A stretch of DNA of 64,000 nucleotides from an uncultured Bacteroidales bacterium (GTDB taxonomy: Bacteria; Bacteroidota; Bacteroidia; Bacteroidales; Bacteroidaceae). Position numbers and translations under genes: made by a program. The stretch's first letter is position 1. The number at the start of each line of letters is the position of its first letter. The notes below the pieces were generated by a model. The model was not told the origin of the DNA and searched no databases. It was given only the letters and a program-made list of their open reading frames with translations. Below, piece after piece: positions 7,349 through 15,132 of this stretch. The stretch lies in contig CADCDP010000010.1 of assembly GCA_902800305.1 (NCBI GenBank), forward strand, positions 1-64,000, written 5' to 3'.

Positions 7349-10300
7349 TTAGTCACGATGTTTGTTGATGATTCGCTGTGCATTCTGCTCCATGACGCTA
7401 ATGCGCGTGTTGGTGAGCATCTCTTCGGCTTTGTGCTCTCTCCAATAGGCATCGAGCTCACGCTTTTCGCGGAGTTTGCGGCGCTGACGTTTCACGCCGA
7501 CGGCTCCGAAGATGCAGAACATGGAGGGCACGTAGATGAGGGTGAGGATGGTCGATACGGCAAGACCACCGATGACTGCGATGCCGAGGGGGCGCCACAT
7601 TTCGGCTCCGACTCCGTGACTCACGGCCATAGGCAACATGCCAAGGATGGTGGTGAGGGAGGTCATCAAGATGGGTCGCAGACGGGAACGGGCAGCCATG
7701 ACCGAGGCGCGGATGAGTCCGATGCCGCGTTCGCGCAGGAGCTGGGTGTAGTCGATGAGCACAATACCGTTCTTCACCACGATACCAATGAGCATGATGC
7801 CTCCAAGCATGGACATGATGTTGATGTTGGCTCCTGTGATGACGAGTGCCAAGATGATGCCTGAGAAGGCGAAGGGCACGGAGAGGATGATGATGAAGGG
7901 GTAGGTCAAGGACTCGAACTGTGCGGCGATGACGATGAACACCAAGATGATGATGAGCACGCCGAGGGTGCCGAGGTCGCGGTTGGAGTCTTGCTGGTCT
8001 TCGTAGGAACCTGCCACCTGCACGGTCACACCGTTGGGGATGTCAATCTGGTCGTAGAAGGATTCGCCAAGTTCCACCCCATCGGAGAGTGCGTAGCCAT
8101 CGGCGAGCACGGCCATGACGGTGACGATACGCTGGCGGTCTTTACGCTCGATGGTGGGGGGAATGGCACTTTCGGTGACGGTGGCGAGGTCGCGGATGCG
8201 GATGTTCTGGCCTTTGGCATTGGGGATGACCATGTTCTCGATGTCTTCAATGGAACGACGGGCGGTGGGTTCGTAGCGCACCTTGATGTCGTATTCTTCG
8301 CCGTCCTCACGGTAGTAGCTCATCACGGAACCGTAGATGAGGGCACGAACGGCTGAGGCTGCTGTGCCGAGTCCTATGCCCTGTTGAGCCAGTTTGTCGC
8401 GGTCGAAGTTGACAACGATTTCGGGCTGGTAGTCGGAACGGGAGATGTTGACCTGTGTAACCATCTCGTCGGCACGGAATTTTTCTGCCATCTGCTCTGC
8501 CACATAGCGTGTGTCGTCCATGTTGTAGCCATAGACTTCGAAGGTGGCCGTGGCTTGTCCTCCCATGCCTCGGGCACCATTATTACCACCAAGGTTCACT
8601 TGGTATTTGGCTAATTCGGGAATAGCTTTGAGGTCGGCACGCATCTCGTCGCAAATTTGGGCAAGACCTTTCTCACGCTTGTTGGACGGCACCATCATTA
8701 TGTTATAAGATACGATGTGTGTACCGTTGTCGTTGAGCGAGGCGAAGGTGTTGTCGTCGCCAGCTTGTCCCACGGTGAAGTTGCAGGACTGCATGTCTTT
8801 TCCATAACGCTCCTGCCACTTATCGACGAGTGACTTGGCCAGTTCTTCGGACTTCTCGACACGGGTGCCGATGGGCAACTGGAGGGTGATGCCGATACGA
8901 CCAGAGTCGTTGGCAGGGAAGAACTCGCTCTTGATGCCCACGACGTATGCCATCGTCAAACTGCCCAAAAAGAGAACCACACAAGCCGTGACGATGGTCC
9001 AACGATGACGCACTGCCCAATTGATGCGCTTTTCGTACCACGAATCGAGGTTGTCCAGCGAGCGTCCGATAGGGCCATAGAATTGCTTGAAGAGTTTGCT
9101 CTGCTTCTTCTGCAAACGGAGCATCTGAGAACAGAGCATCGGGGTGAAGGAGAGTGCCGAGGTGGTGGAGATGGTCATAATGATGCACATCATCCATCCT
9201 AACTGTTTGAAGAGCACACCCGACATACCCGTGACCATGGTCAAGGGGAAGAACACGGCTATCATGGTGAGGGTGGAGGCAATCACAGAGATGGCCACCT
9301 CGTTGGTCGCATGGATGGCTGCCTGTTTAGGGGCAGACCCTCGTTCGATGTGGGTGGTGACGTTCTCCAACACCACAATGGCATCATCGACGACGTTACC
9401 GATGGCGATGGAGAGACAGGAAAGCGAAATCATGTTGAACGAGCCGCCTGTGCCATAGAGGTAGATGAAGGAGGCAATGAGCGACATCGGGATAGTGATG
9501 ACGATGATGGTGGTGGCTCGCCAACGTCCGAGGAAGATGAACACCACGAGTGCGACAAAGAGCATGGCGAAGGCAATGGTCTCGCGGAGGGTGTCGATGG
9601 TGTTCATGATGTTGTCGGAGGTGTTGACAATGATGCCTAACTTTACGTCGGAGGGCAGGTTTGCCTGCAACGTGGGCAACATGCCCATCACTTTGTTGGA
9701 GATTTCCACGGAGTTGGCACCGCTCTGTTTCTGAATGACGACGATGGCACCTTGCTTGCCGTTGGTGAAAGTGCGCTGCGAACGCTCTTCAACATTATCG
9801 ACGATACGTGCCACATCGCGAAGGTAAACATTCACGCCATTTTGAGAACCGACAATCACACCTAACATCTGCAGGGGATCGTCGAATTCGCCCTCCACAC
9901 GCACGGTGAAGGTCTGTGTACCCACATCCACCGTACCGTTGGTAACGTTGTGGTTTTCTGCCGAAATAGCACTGGCCACCTGCGTAGGACTGAGGTTGTA
10001 TGCCTCCATCTTCTGAGGGTCGAGGTAGATGTTGATTTCTCGCTGGGGAGCACCCACGATGCTGACCGTACCGACACCGTCAATACGTGCCAAGGGGTTC
10101 GACACATTGTCGTCGAGTATCTTATAAAGTGCCTTCTGCGACTCATCAGCCTGTACCGAGAGCAGCAGAATGGGAATCATGTCGGTGGAAAACTTGAACA
10201 GGATGGGGGTCTGTGCCTCGTCGGGCAGAGAGTTGGACACCATATCGAGTTTGTCTCGCACGTTGTTCGTCAAGGCATCGATGTCGTAACCATACTCAAA

Positions 10301-10582
10301 CTCCAACGTAATCACCGACACATTTTCACGGCTATTGCTCGTCACGTGCTTGAGGTGCTCCACAGAGTTGAGCACATTCTCCAGCGGACGCGTCACGTTG
10401 TTCTCAATGTCTTCCGCACTGGCTCCCGTGTAGTACGTCATCACCATGATGGTGTTCGTATCGATGTCGGGATAGAGGTCTATTGGCAACTTGATGGCCG
10501 AGAATAAACCTAAGATGATGACTGCCAGAAAGCAGAGACTTGTCATAATCGGTCGCTTGACCGCACCTTCGTATAGACTCAT
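7349..10582 (-). CDS. RND efflux pump, inner-membrane transporter (AcrB/HAE1-like)
   Basis: The product has 1077 residues, normal for the HAE1/AcrB family. It starts MSLYEGAVKRPIMTSLCFLA with the first membrane helix at about 10-30, has a periplasmic domain, helices 2-6 at about 335-495, a second periplasmic domain and helices 8-12 near the C-terminus. GNVVDDAIVVLENV in helix 4 carries the paired proton-relay aspartates Asp399 and Asp400. It would expel hydrophobic or amphipathic compounds across the envelope, powered by proton influx, with the membrane fusion and TolC-like proteins encoded just upstream. Substrate cannot be assigned; presence of both Asp residues argues against a CusA-type metal pump but does not settle it. 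Confidence 0.93.
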   Translation of the reverse strand: MSLYEGAVKRPIMTSLCFLAVIILGLFSAIKLPIDLYPDIDTNTIMVMTYYTGASAEDIENNVTRPLENVLNSVEHLKHVTSNSRENVSVITLEFEYGYDIDALTNNVRDKLDMVSNSLPDEAQTPILFKFSTDMIPILLLSVQADESQKALYKILDDNVSNPLARIDGVGTVSIVGAPQREINIYLDPQKMEAYNLSPTQVASAISAENHNVTNGTVDVGTQTFTVRVEGEFDDPLQMLGVIVGSQNGVNVYLRDVARIVDNVEERSQRTFTNGKQGAIVVIQKQSGANSVEISNKVMGMLPTLQANLPSDVKLGIIVNTSDNIMNTIDTLRETIAFAMLFVALVVFIFLGRWRATTIIVITIPMSLIASFIYLYGTGGSFNMISLSCLSIAIGNVVDDAIVVLENVTTHIERGSAPKQAAIHATNEVAISVIASTLTMIAVFFPLTMVTGMSGVLFKQLGWMMCIIMTISTTSALSFTPMLCSQMLRLQKKQSKLFKQFYGPIGRSLDNLDSWYEKRINWAVRHRWTIVTACVVLFLGSLTMAYVVGIKSEFFPANDSGRIGITLQLPIGTRVEKSEELAKSLVDKWQERYGKDMQSCNFTVGQAGDDNTFASLNDNGTHIVSYNIMMVPSNKREKGLAQICDEMRADLKAIPELAKYQVNLGGNNGARGMGGQATATFEVYGYNMDDTRYVAEQMAEKFRADEMVTQVNISRSDYQPEIVVNFDRDKLAQQGIGLGTAASAVRALIYGSVMSYYREDGEEYDIKVRYEPTARRSIEDIENMVIPNAKGQNIRIRDLATVTESAIPPTIERKDRQRIVTVMAVLADGYALSDGVELGESFYDQIDIPNGVTVQVAGSYEDQQDSNRDLGTLGVLIIILVFIVIAAQFESLTYPFIIILSVPFAFSGIILALVITGANINIMSMLGGIMLIGIVVKNGIVLIDYTQLLRERGIGLIRASVMAARSRLRPILMTSLTTILGMLPMAVSHGVGAEMWRPLGIAVIGGLAVSTILTLIYVPSMFCIFGAVGVKRQRRKLREKRELDAYWREHKAEEMLTNTRISVMEQNAQRIINKHRD

Positions 10583-10598
10583 AATATCATTTACAATT

Positions 10599-10701
10599 TA
10601 CCATGTACAATGTACCATTATCATTGTGGCATTGGGGCATACATACCCCATGCAGTTTGTTGTTACAATGTTTCAATGGAAATTGTACATTGTACATGGT
10701 A
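10599..10701. repeat. Intercistronic inverted repeat between the fusion-protein and pump genes
   Basis: Arms 10599-10615 and 10685-10701 (core accatgtacaatgtac) are perfect complements over 17 bases, separated by 69 bases. The arms are themselves nearly palindromic. The 128-base gap they occupy is the only large spacer within the efflux operon, so in the transcript this would form a long stem between the two genes. Confidence 0.8.
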
Positions 10702-10710
10702 CATGTTACA

Positions 10711-11727
10711 TTACTTTACCACTTCCACTTCTTTCCCATTCGCCAGTCGGCTTTGACCAGCGATGACCACTTCGTCGCCTGGGTTCACTCCACTCAGAAT
10801 CTCATACTGAGATCCGATGTGCTTGCCCAGCTCCACCTTGTTGTAGGACACCTTACCACCCTTATACACATACACATAGCGGTCGCCAGCACCAATCTGT
10901 TTCACCAATGCCTCGTCGGGCACCAGCACGTGGTTCTTGTCGCCGAAATTGATAGTGGCACGGGCAAACATACCAGGACGCACCTTCTGGTTGGGGTTGT
11001 TGATGGTCACCTCCACCGAGAACGTGTGGGTGTTCACATCGATGGTCGGATAGACGATGGTCACCTTGCCGTAGAAGGTCTCACCCTCGTATGCATCCAA
11101 CGCAATATCTACAGGCATCCCGTTAGACACCTGCTTGTAGTAATTCTCCGAAATATTCACGATGACCTTCACAGGGTTGGTCTGTTCCACCGTCAAGATG
11201 GGCAAACCATTGGAGTACATATCGCCATCGTCATAATTACGAGCCGTCACAATACCGTTAATGGGCGAGAGCAACTGCGTGTTCTCCACCATCTGCTTCA
11301 CTTGCGTGGAATAGATATCGAGCTGCATCTTGGCGTTGTCATATTCAGCCTTGCTCACACCGCCCACCTGATAAAGCTGCTCGGTGCGGCCAAACTCAAT
11401 CTTCAGATTCTCCAACTGTAGTCTCAACTGACGTAGCGCGTATGCGTCCAGCTGCACCAGCACCTGACCCTTACGCACCATCGAGCCTACGTCCACATAG
11501 ATTTTCTCGATACGGTAGGCAATGTTAGGAGCGATATTGTTCTTCACGTCGCTCTCCACCGTAGCCGTGTAGGTCTCCGTCTGCGGAATGTCCGCACTGG
11601 TCACCTTAGCAATTTTTACCTGCACTTTCTGCTGAGCCGCCGCATCAGCCTTTTCCTCGCTCTTGTTGCCACAAGCCACAGTCATCATGGCAAGAGCGGC
11701 GATTGATAATGTCTTGATGTATCTCAT
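10711..11727 (-). CDS. RND efflux membrane fusion protein (AcrA-like lipoprotein)
   Basis: The product has 338 residues. The signal peptide ends TVAC with Cys19 as the likely lipidated residue. The order of elements is typical of periplasmic adaptors: first half of the lipoyl domain (ESDVKNNIAPNIAYRIEKIY), VGSMVRKGQVLVQLDA, a short alpha-hairpin at about 95-140, second lipoyl half (SPINGIVTARNYDDGDM), a beta-barrel (PVKVIVNISENYY) and a membrane-proximal domain ending GDEVVIAGQSRLANGKEVEVVK. It would link the RND pump to the outer-membrane channel. It lies 10 bases after the TolC-like gene, so the two are surely co-transcribed. Confidence 0.92.
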   Translation of the reverse strand: MRYIKTLSIAALAMMTVACGNKSEEKADAAAQQKVQVKIAKVTSADIPQTETYTATVESDVKNNIAPNIAYRIEKIYVDVGSMVRKGQVLVQLDAYALRQLRLQLENLKIEFGRTEQLYQVGGVSKAEYDNAKMQLDIYSTQVKQMVENTQLLSPINGIVTARNYDDGDMYSNGLPILTVEQTNPVKVIVNISENYYKQVSNGMPVDIALDAYEGETFYGKVTIVYPTIDVNTHTFSVEVTINNPNQKVRPGMFARATINFGDKNHVLVPDEALVKQIGAGDRYVYVYKGGKVSYNKVELGKHIGSQYEILSGVNPGDEVVIAGQSRLANGKEVEVVK

Positions 11728-11737
11728 ATTGCTTTTC

Positions 11738-13084
11738 TTATTTCAAATATGTTTCCCGGCCCAGCGTATAGTCCAGGTCAGCCTTGTTGGTTAAATACTC
11801 GTAGATGCTCTGCACGTAGGTCAACTCAGCACGCGTCAGTGCAGTCTCACTCTCGTTCAGCTCCAGAATGGTGCCACGCCCCACGTCATATCGCTTACTC
11901 GAAATCTGCACCGCCTTGTCAGCCTGTGCCACAGCCTCCGCATTGCTCTCCACCTGCGTGATGGTGCTCGCCATGTTCTGGCGATAACTCTCAGCAGCCA
12001 TGTTGAGCTTGCGCTGCGTGTCCAGACGAGTGTCCTCCAACTGCGAGAGCTGAATCTTGTTGCTCTTCAACTTTGTCCAGTTGCTGGCATGGAAAATGGG
12101 AACGCTCACCGCAAACGACAGCGTTGAGCTGGGGGAATAATTATAGTCGAACACGTTCCAGTTATTGTTACTGTAGCTCTGATACTGGAAGCCAAACTGC
12201 ACAGCTAATGTCGGCAAGAAGTTCGTCTTCAAAAGCTTGCGAGTGCGTTCCAGCAGCCCCCTGTTATAGTCCAACTGACGCAACGAAGAGTTTGCGTCCG
12301 TCACATTCTCGGAAGGAGGCAACACCAATGCATCCCTGTAGCGGTTCAAGCTGTCATCAATGGCGATATCTACATCCGTCGTGATGCCCATCAGCACCTT
12401 CAGCTGCAACAAAGCCAAATTCAGCCCCGTCTGGCCACTCACGACAGCAGAGTACATCGTTCGTTTCTGCACCTCAGCCGAAATCTTGTCATACTCGCTC
12501 ACCGTACCCACCTTATACTTATTATTCACAACGTCGAAATTCTCCGCACTCGTCTGATAGTTCTTCTGCATCACAGCATAACTGTCCTGTGCCAGCAGAG
12601 CCGCATAGTAAGCCTTCGTCACCTGATTGATGAGGTCAAGCCGACTGCCACGCGCCTTCTCCTGAGCCAGCAAGATGTCCTGCTTCGTCAACTTCATGTT
12701 CTGATACACCGCTGGAGCGAACAAGGGCAGATTGAGGGTCACCCCTCCCACGGCAGACACCGTGCCATCAATACCCATCTTAAACTCACCCATACTCGTC
12801 TTCATCTTGGCCACCCTCACGTTGTCTGTCATCGACAGCGTTGCATCTGCCGTCGGAAGCAACGCTTGCCACGCCTCCGTGTCAGCCACCTTCTTCAGCT
12901 CGATGTCCTTGTCAGCCACACGAATCGTCGGGTTCTCGGCCAAGGCAATCTCAATCGCCTTCTCCAGCGTCAGGTTCATCGTTCCCAACGATGCTCCACC
13001 GCCTTGTCCTTGAGCCACGGCACTCAGCGTCGCCGCCATCAGCACACCGAGGCTCATCCATAGTTTTTTACCTTGAATTTTCAC
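11738..13084 (-). CDS. RND efflux outer-membrane channel (TolC family)
   Basis: The product has 448 residues with a signal peptide (about 1-25, ending AVAQ). Two repeats of the outer-membrane efflux protein fold can be seen: MNLTLEKAIEIALAENPTI opens the first, and LRQLDYNRGLLERTRKLLK starts the second at about 270. Long helices predicted at 120-200 and 345-420 would form the periplasmic barrel; the end (LTNKADLDYTLGRETYLK) is typical. It is the first gene of the operon and starts about 40 bases after a good -7 box. Order is channel, fusion protein, pump, PII-like protein. Confidence 0.9.
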   Translation of the reverse strand: MKIQGKKLWMSLGVLMAATLSAVAQGQGGGASLGTMNLTLEKAIEIALAENPTIRVADKDIELKKVADTEAWQALLPTADATLSMTDNVRVAKMKTSMGEFKMGIDGTVSAVGGVTLNLPLFAPAVYQNMKLTKQDILLAQEKARGSRLDLINQVTKAYYAALLAQDSYAVMQKNYQTSAENFDVVNNKYKVGTVSEYDKISAEVQKRTMYSAVVSGQTGLNLALLQLKVLMGITTDVDIAIDDSLNRYRDALVLPPSENVTDANSSLRQLDYNRGLLERTRKLLKTNFLPTLAVQFGFQYQSYSNNNWNVFDYNYSPSSTLSFAVSVPIFHASNWTKLKSNKIQLSQLEDTRLDTQRKLNMAAESYRQNMASTITQVESNAEAVAQADKAVQISSKRYDVGRGTILELNESETALTRAELTYVQSIYEYLTNKADLDYTLGRETYLK

Positions 13085-13123
13085 TGATTCTTCTTTTTTA
13101 CCTGTTTTTCGCTAAATTTTGTG

Positions 13124-13155
13124 CAAAGTTACACATTCTCCGTCTATCTCACAAC
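13124..13155 (-). promoter_or_regulatory. Promoter of the RND efflux operon
   Basis: On the minus strand TAACTTTG (13124-13131) matches TAnnTTTG, preceded by GTTG (13152-13155) at a 20-base spacing, close to the -33 TTTG. The start codon of the TolC-like gene is at 13084. Confidence 0.65.
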
Positions 13156-13336
13156 TCTATTTAACACATATTAAATAATAAAAGCGCACAAACCCCACAA
13201 AAGGATAACGGATTTCACTTTCAGAACTATTTTCCGTTGTTTGTTCCCCACTTTCTGTGTTACGCCGTTGCCACCTCTGACTCTGCGCGGTTGCCTCTTC
13301 TGGGTCAACGGGTGTACTAAAATCAATCGCAACCTA

Positions 13337-13399
13337 CGATTGTACTATCGAAGGTTGCGATTATACTATCGGAGCTTACGATTGTACTATCGAAGCTTG
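13337..13399. repeat. 21-bp tandem repeat, three units
   Basis: Units start at 13337, 13358 and 13379 and follow cgattgtactatcgaagcttg with one to three differences each; a fourth partial unit (cgatcggaag) follows. Each unit contains TATCG and a short palindrome around AAGCTT. It lies in non-coding sequence. Confidence 0.85.
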
Positions 13400-13647
13400 C
13401 GATCGGAAGTTGAGTTGCAGGAAAAGGGAAACCCCGTAGGAGGCATTGGGGCATCCCCTTTCCGAACGCAAAGATACAACATTTTTTCGTAATTTCCAAA
13501 CTAAAATAAAATCGTCCCAAGTTCTTTTTTCTGTTACAAAGATACAAAAAAGACGTAAAAAACACAAAAAAGCGTCCTGTGTCCGAACACACATGTTATC
13601 AAACATATTTTAGGACTTGTGTACTCTTGCAAAAGTCCGTACCTTTG

Positions 13648-13738
13648 CATCATCCTAAAAACAATCTTTTTACCTTAAAAAAATTAATACTTATTGAGAA
13701 CAGAAAAGCGTGAGTCGTGAGATTCGCGCTTTTTCACG
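13648..13738 (+). ncRNA. Candidate small RNA with its own promoter and terminator
   Basis: TACCTTTG at 13640-13647 with CTTG at 13616-13619 (20-base spacing) resembles a complete Bacteroidetes promoter. About 55 bases later comes a stem of about 10 pairs (13704-13713 with 13724-13733, including two G-T or T-G pairs) followed by a T-run. No ORF lies between. The transcript would be about 85 nt. No known RNA family was recognised; a relic of a lost gene leader is the alternative. Confidence 0.4.
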
Positions 13739-13860
13739 TTTATGACCTTTCCTACCCTCATTCATCATAGACGGAATTACTCCATAAAGAAAACGGAAAT
13801 ATCTTATTCATCATCGACTGAACAACTTCCACAAAGAAAGACGGAAATACCTATAAAGAA

Positions 13861-13904
13861 ACAAAAAAAGCCCTCGACAGCGTCATCAATGACCGTGTCG
13901 AGGG
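13861..13904 (-). terminator. Intrinsic terminator of tRNA-Val
   Basis: A 9-bp perfect stem (CCCTCGACA at 13871-13879 with its complement at 13896-13904) is followed on the minus strand by a run of seven T (complement of 13863-13869). It begins 6 bases after the tRNA 3' end. Confidence 0.85.
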
Positions 13905-13909
13905 AATCT

Positions 13910-13987
13910 TGGTAGGGACGATCGGGTTCGAACCGATGACCTCTGCAATGTGACTGCAGCGCTCTAAACCAGCTGGGCTACGCCCCT
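13910..13987 (-). tRNA. tRNA-Val (anticodon CAC), CCA encoded
   Basis: On the minus strand the acceptor strand AGGGGCG pairs with CGTCCCT (one G-T), the anticodon stem CTGCA/TGCAG encloses loop GTCACAT, giving anticodon CAC (reads GTG, valine), and the T arm is ATCGG-TTCGAAC-CCGAT. CCA is encoded at 13912-13910. The D arm (AGCCCAGCTGGTTTAGAGC) is normal. The neighbouring AraC gene is divergent. Confidence 0.93.
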
Positions 13988-14104
13988 ATTCCTTTTTTCA
14001 GTTGCAAAGGTACGGTTTTTCTCCGAAACCGCCATCATTTTTCCAAACTTTTTTCAAGAAAGGTTGCAATATCTCCCTTTTTTCGCCTTTTTTCAGTGTT
14101 TTAC

Positions 14105-14135
14105 TTTGGGGAACAAGACATTTTGAGTACCTTTG
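14105..14135 (+). promoter_or_regulatory. Consensus Bacteroidetes promoter of the AraC gene
   Basis: TTTG (14105-14108) and TACCTTTG (14128-14135) are separated by exactly 19 bases, an exact match to the TTTG-N19-TAnnTTTG pattern. It supports the ATG at 14183 rather than the in-frame ATG at 14096, which lies upstream of the promoter. Confidence 0.8.
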
Positions 14136-14182
14136 CCGAAAAATCGGACGCACAGACAAGGCACGCCAGAAACGGAACACAC

Positions 14183-15100
14183 ATGAAAGACGGATTCAGC
14201 GGTTCGCGAGAAGTCATTCTACCCGAAATGATTGTGGACATGATGCGGAAGAATCCCATCATGGCCGATTTGTATGTGACTGACATAGGCTACTACCCCC
14301 ATGCCACACACCATGCCGTGGAACGCAAGAAACCGATAGAGGAATATGTGCTCATCTACGTGATGGACGGGACGGGGCATTATTGGGTGGAGAGCCATGA
14401 GGGAGTTCGCAAGGAATATACCGTCAGTGCCAACCAATATTTTATACTTCCAGCCCATCAGCCACATGCTTACTGGACGGAAGACGGAGACCCGTGGACC
14501 ATCTACTGGATTCACTTCGCTGGACAGAAAGCAATACACTATAGCCATGATGCCATCAGTCCCAAGAGTGTAAAGCCTGAACTATATTCGCGCATTGCTA
14601 ACCGCACCGACCACTTTGAGGAGATTTTTGCCGTTCTGCACGATGGCTACACGCTGGACAACCTCACCTATGTTTCCTCGCTGCTCAACTACTATCTGTG
14701 TTCCCTGCGCTACCTCCATCAGTACCGTCTGGGAGGACAGCGGACAGCAGACAATGGGCTACGAACGGAAGCGGGCGACATCAACATTGTCAACGCTACC
14801 GTACACTACATGAACGAGCACATCGAGAAACGGCTTTCTCTCTCCGACTTGGCCGACTATTCGGGCTATTCAGCAAGCCATCTCAGCGACCTGTTCCGCA
14901 AAGCGACGGGATATGCACCACTGGCCTATTTTAATATGCTCAAAGTACAATATGCCTGTCAGATGCTTGACAACACTCCTCTGCGCATCAACCAAATCTG
15001 CTACAAAGTGGGCTTCGACGACTGCTACTATTTCTCACGGCTTTTCCGAAAAATCAAGGGCATATCGCCCTCGCAATATAAGCAACAAGCTATACACTAA
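14183..15100 (+). CDS. AraC-family transcriptional regulator with cupin sensor domain
   Basis: The product has 305 residues. The start at MKDGFSGSREVILPEMIVDM was chosen because the upstream in-frame ATG precedes the promoter. Residues about 25-150 form the sugar-sensing cupin (YYPHATHHAVERKKPIEEYV, YTVSANQYFILPAHQPHAYW, WTIYWIHFAG). Residues about 205-300 form the AraC double helix-turn-helix (LSLSDLADYSGYSASHLSDL and INQICYKVGFDDCYYFSRLF, ending KIKGISPSQYK). It is a cytoplasmic regulator, unlike the membrane hybrid regulators elsewhere in the window. The secreted binding protein gene starts 32 bases downstream and is probably its target or operon partner. Confidence 0.92.
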   Translation: MKDGFSGSREVILPEMIVDMMRKNPIMADLYVTDIGYYPHATHHAVERKKPIEEYVLIYVMDGTGHYWVESHEGVRKEYTVSANQYFILPAHQPHAYWTEDGDPWTIYWIHFAGQKAIHYSHDAISPKSVKPELYSRIANRTDHFEEIFAVLHDGYTLDNLTYVSSLLNYYLCSLRYLHQYRLGGQRTADNGLRTEAGDINIVNATVHYMNEHIEKRLSLSDLADYSGYSASHLSDLFRKATGYAPLAYFNMLKVQYACQMLDNTPLRINQICYKVGFDDCYYFSRLFRKIKGISPSQYKQQAIH

Positions 15101-15132
15101 TTAACAACAATTCACTAACTAATTCACAACGT

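Larger units (their letters stand above)
13085..13909. other. Intergenic region before the tRNA
   Basis: No plausible protein gene was found. It holds the efflux promoter, a three-unit 21-bp tandem repeat (13337-13399), a candidate small RNA on the plus strand (13648-13738) and the terminator of the tRNA gene. Between about 13740 and 13860 a loose repeat of Tcatcat(a/c)gac-GGAAaTA-type sequence occurs (cggaattactccataaagaaaa, cggaaatatcttattcatcatc), without clear meaning. Confidence 0.7.

Noticed and set aside
13337..13399. Short regular repeats that could suggest a CRISPR array
   Set aside because: The units are contiguous with no spacers, only three to four copies, and no cas genes are nearby. 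The same holds for 36362-36450.
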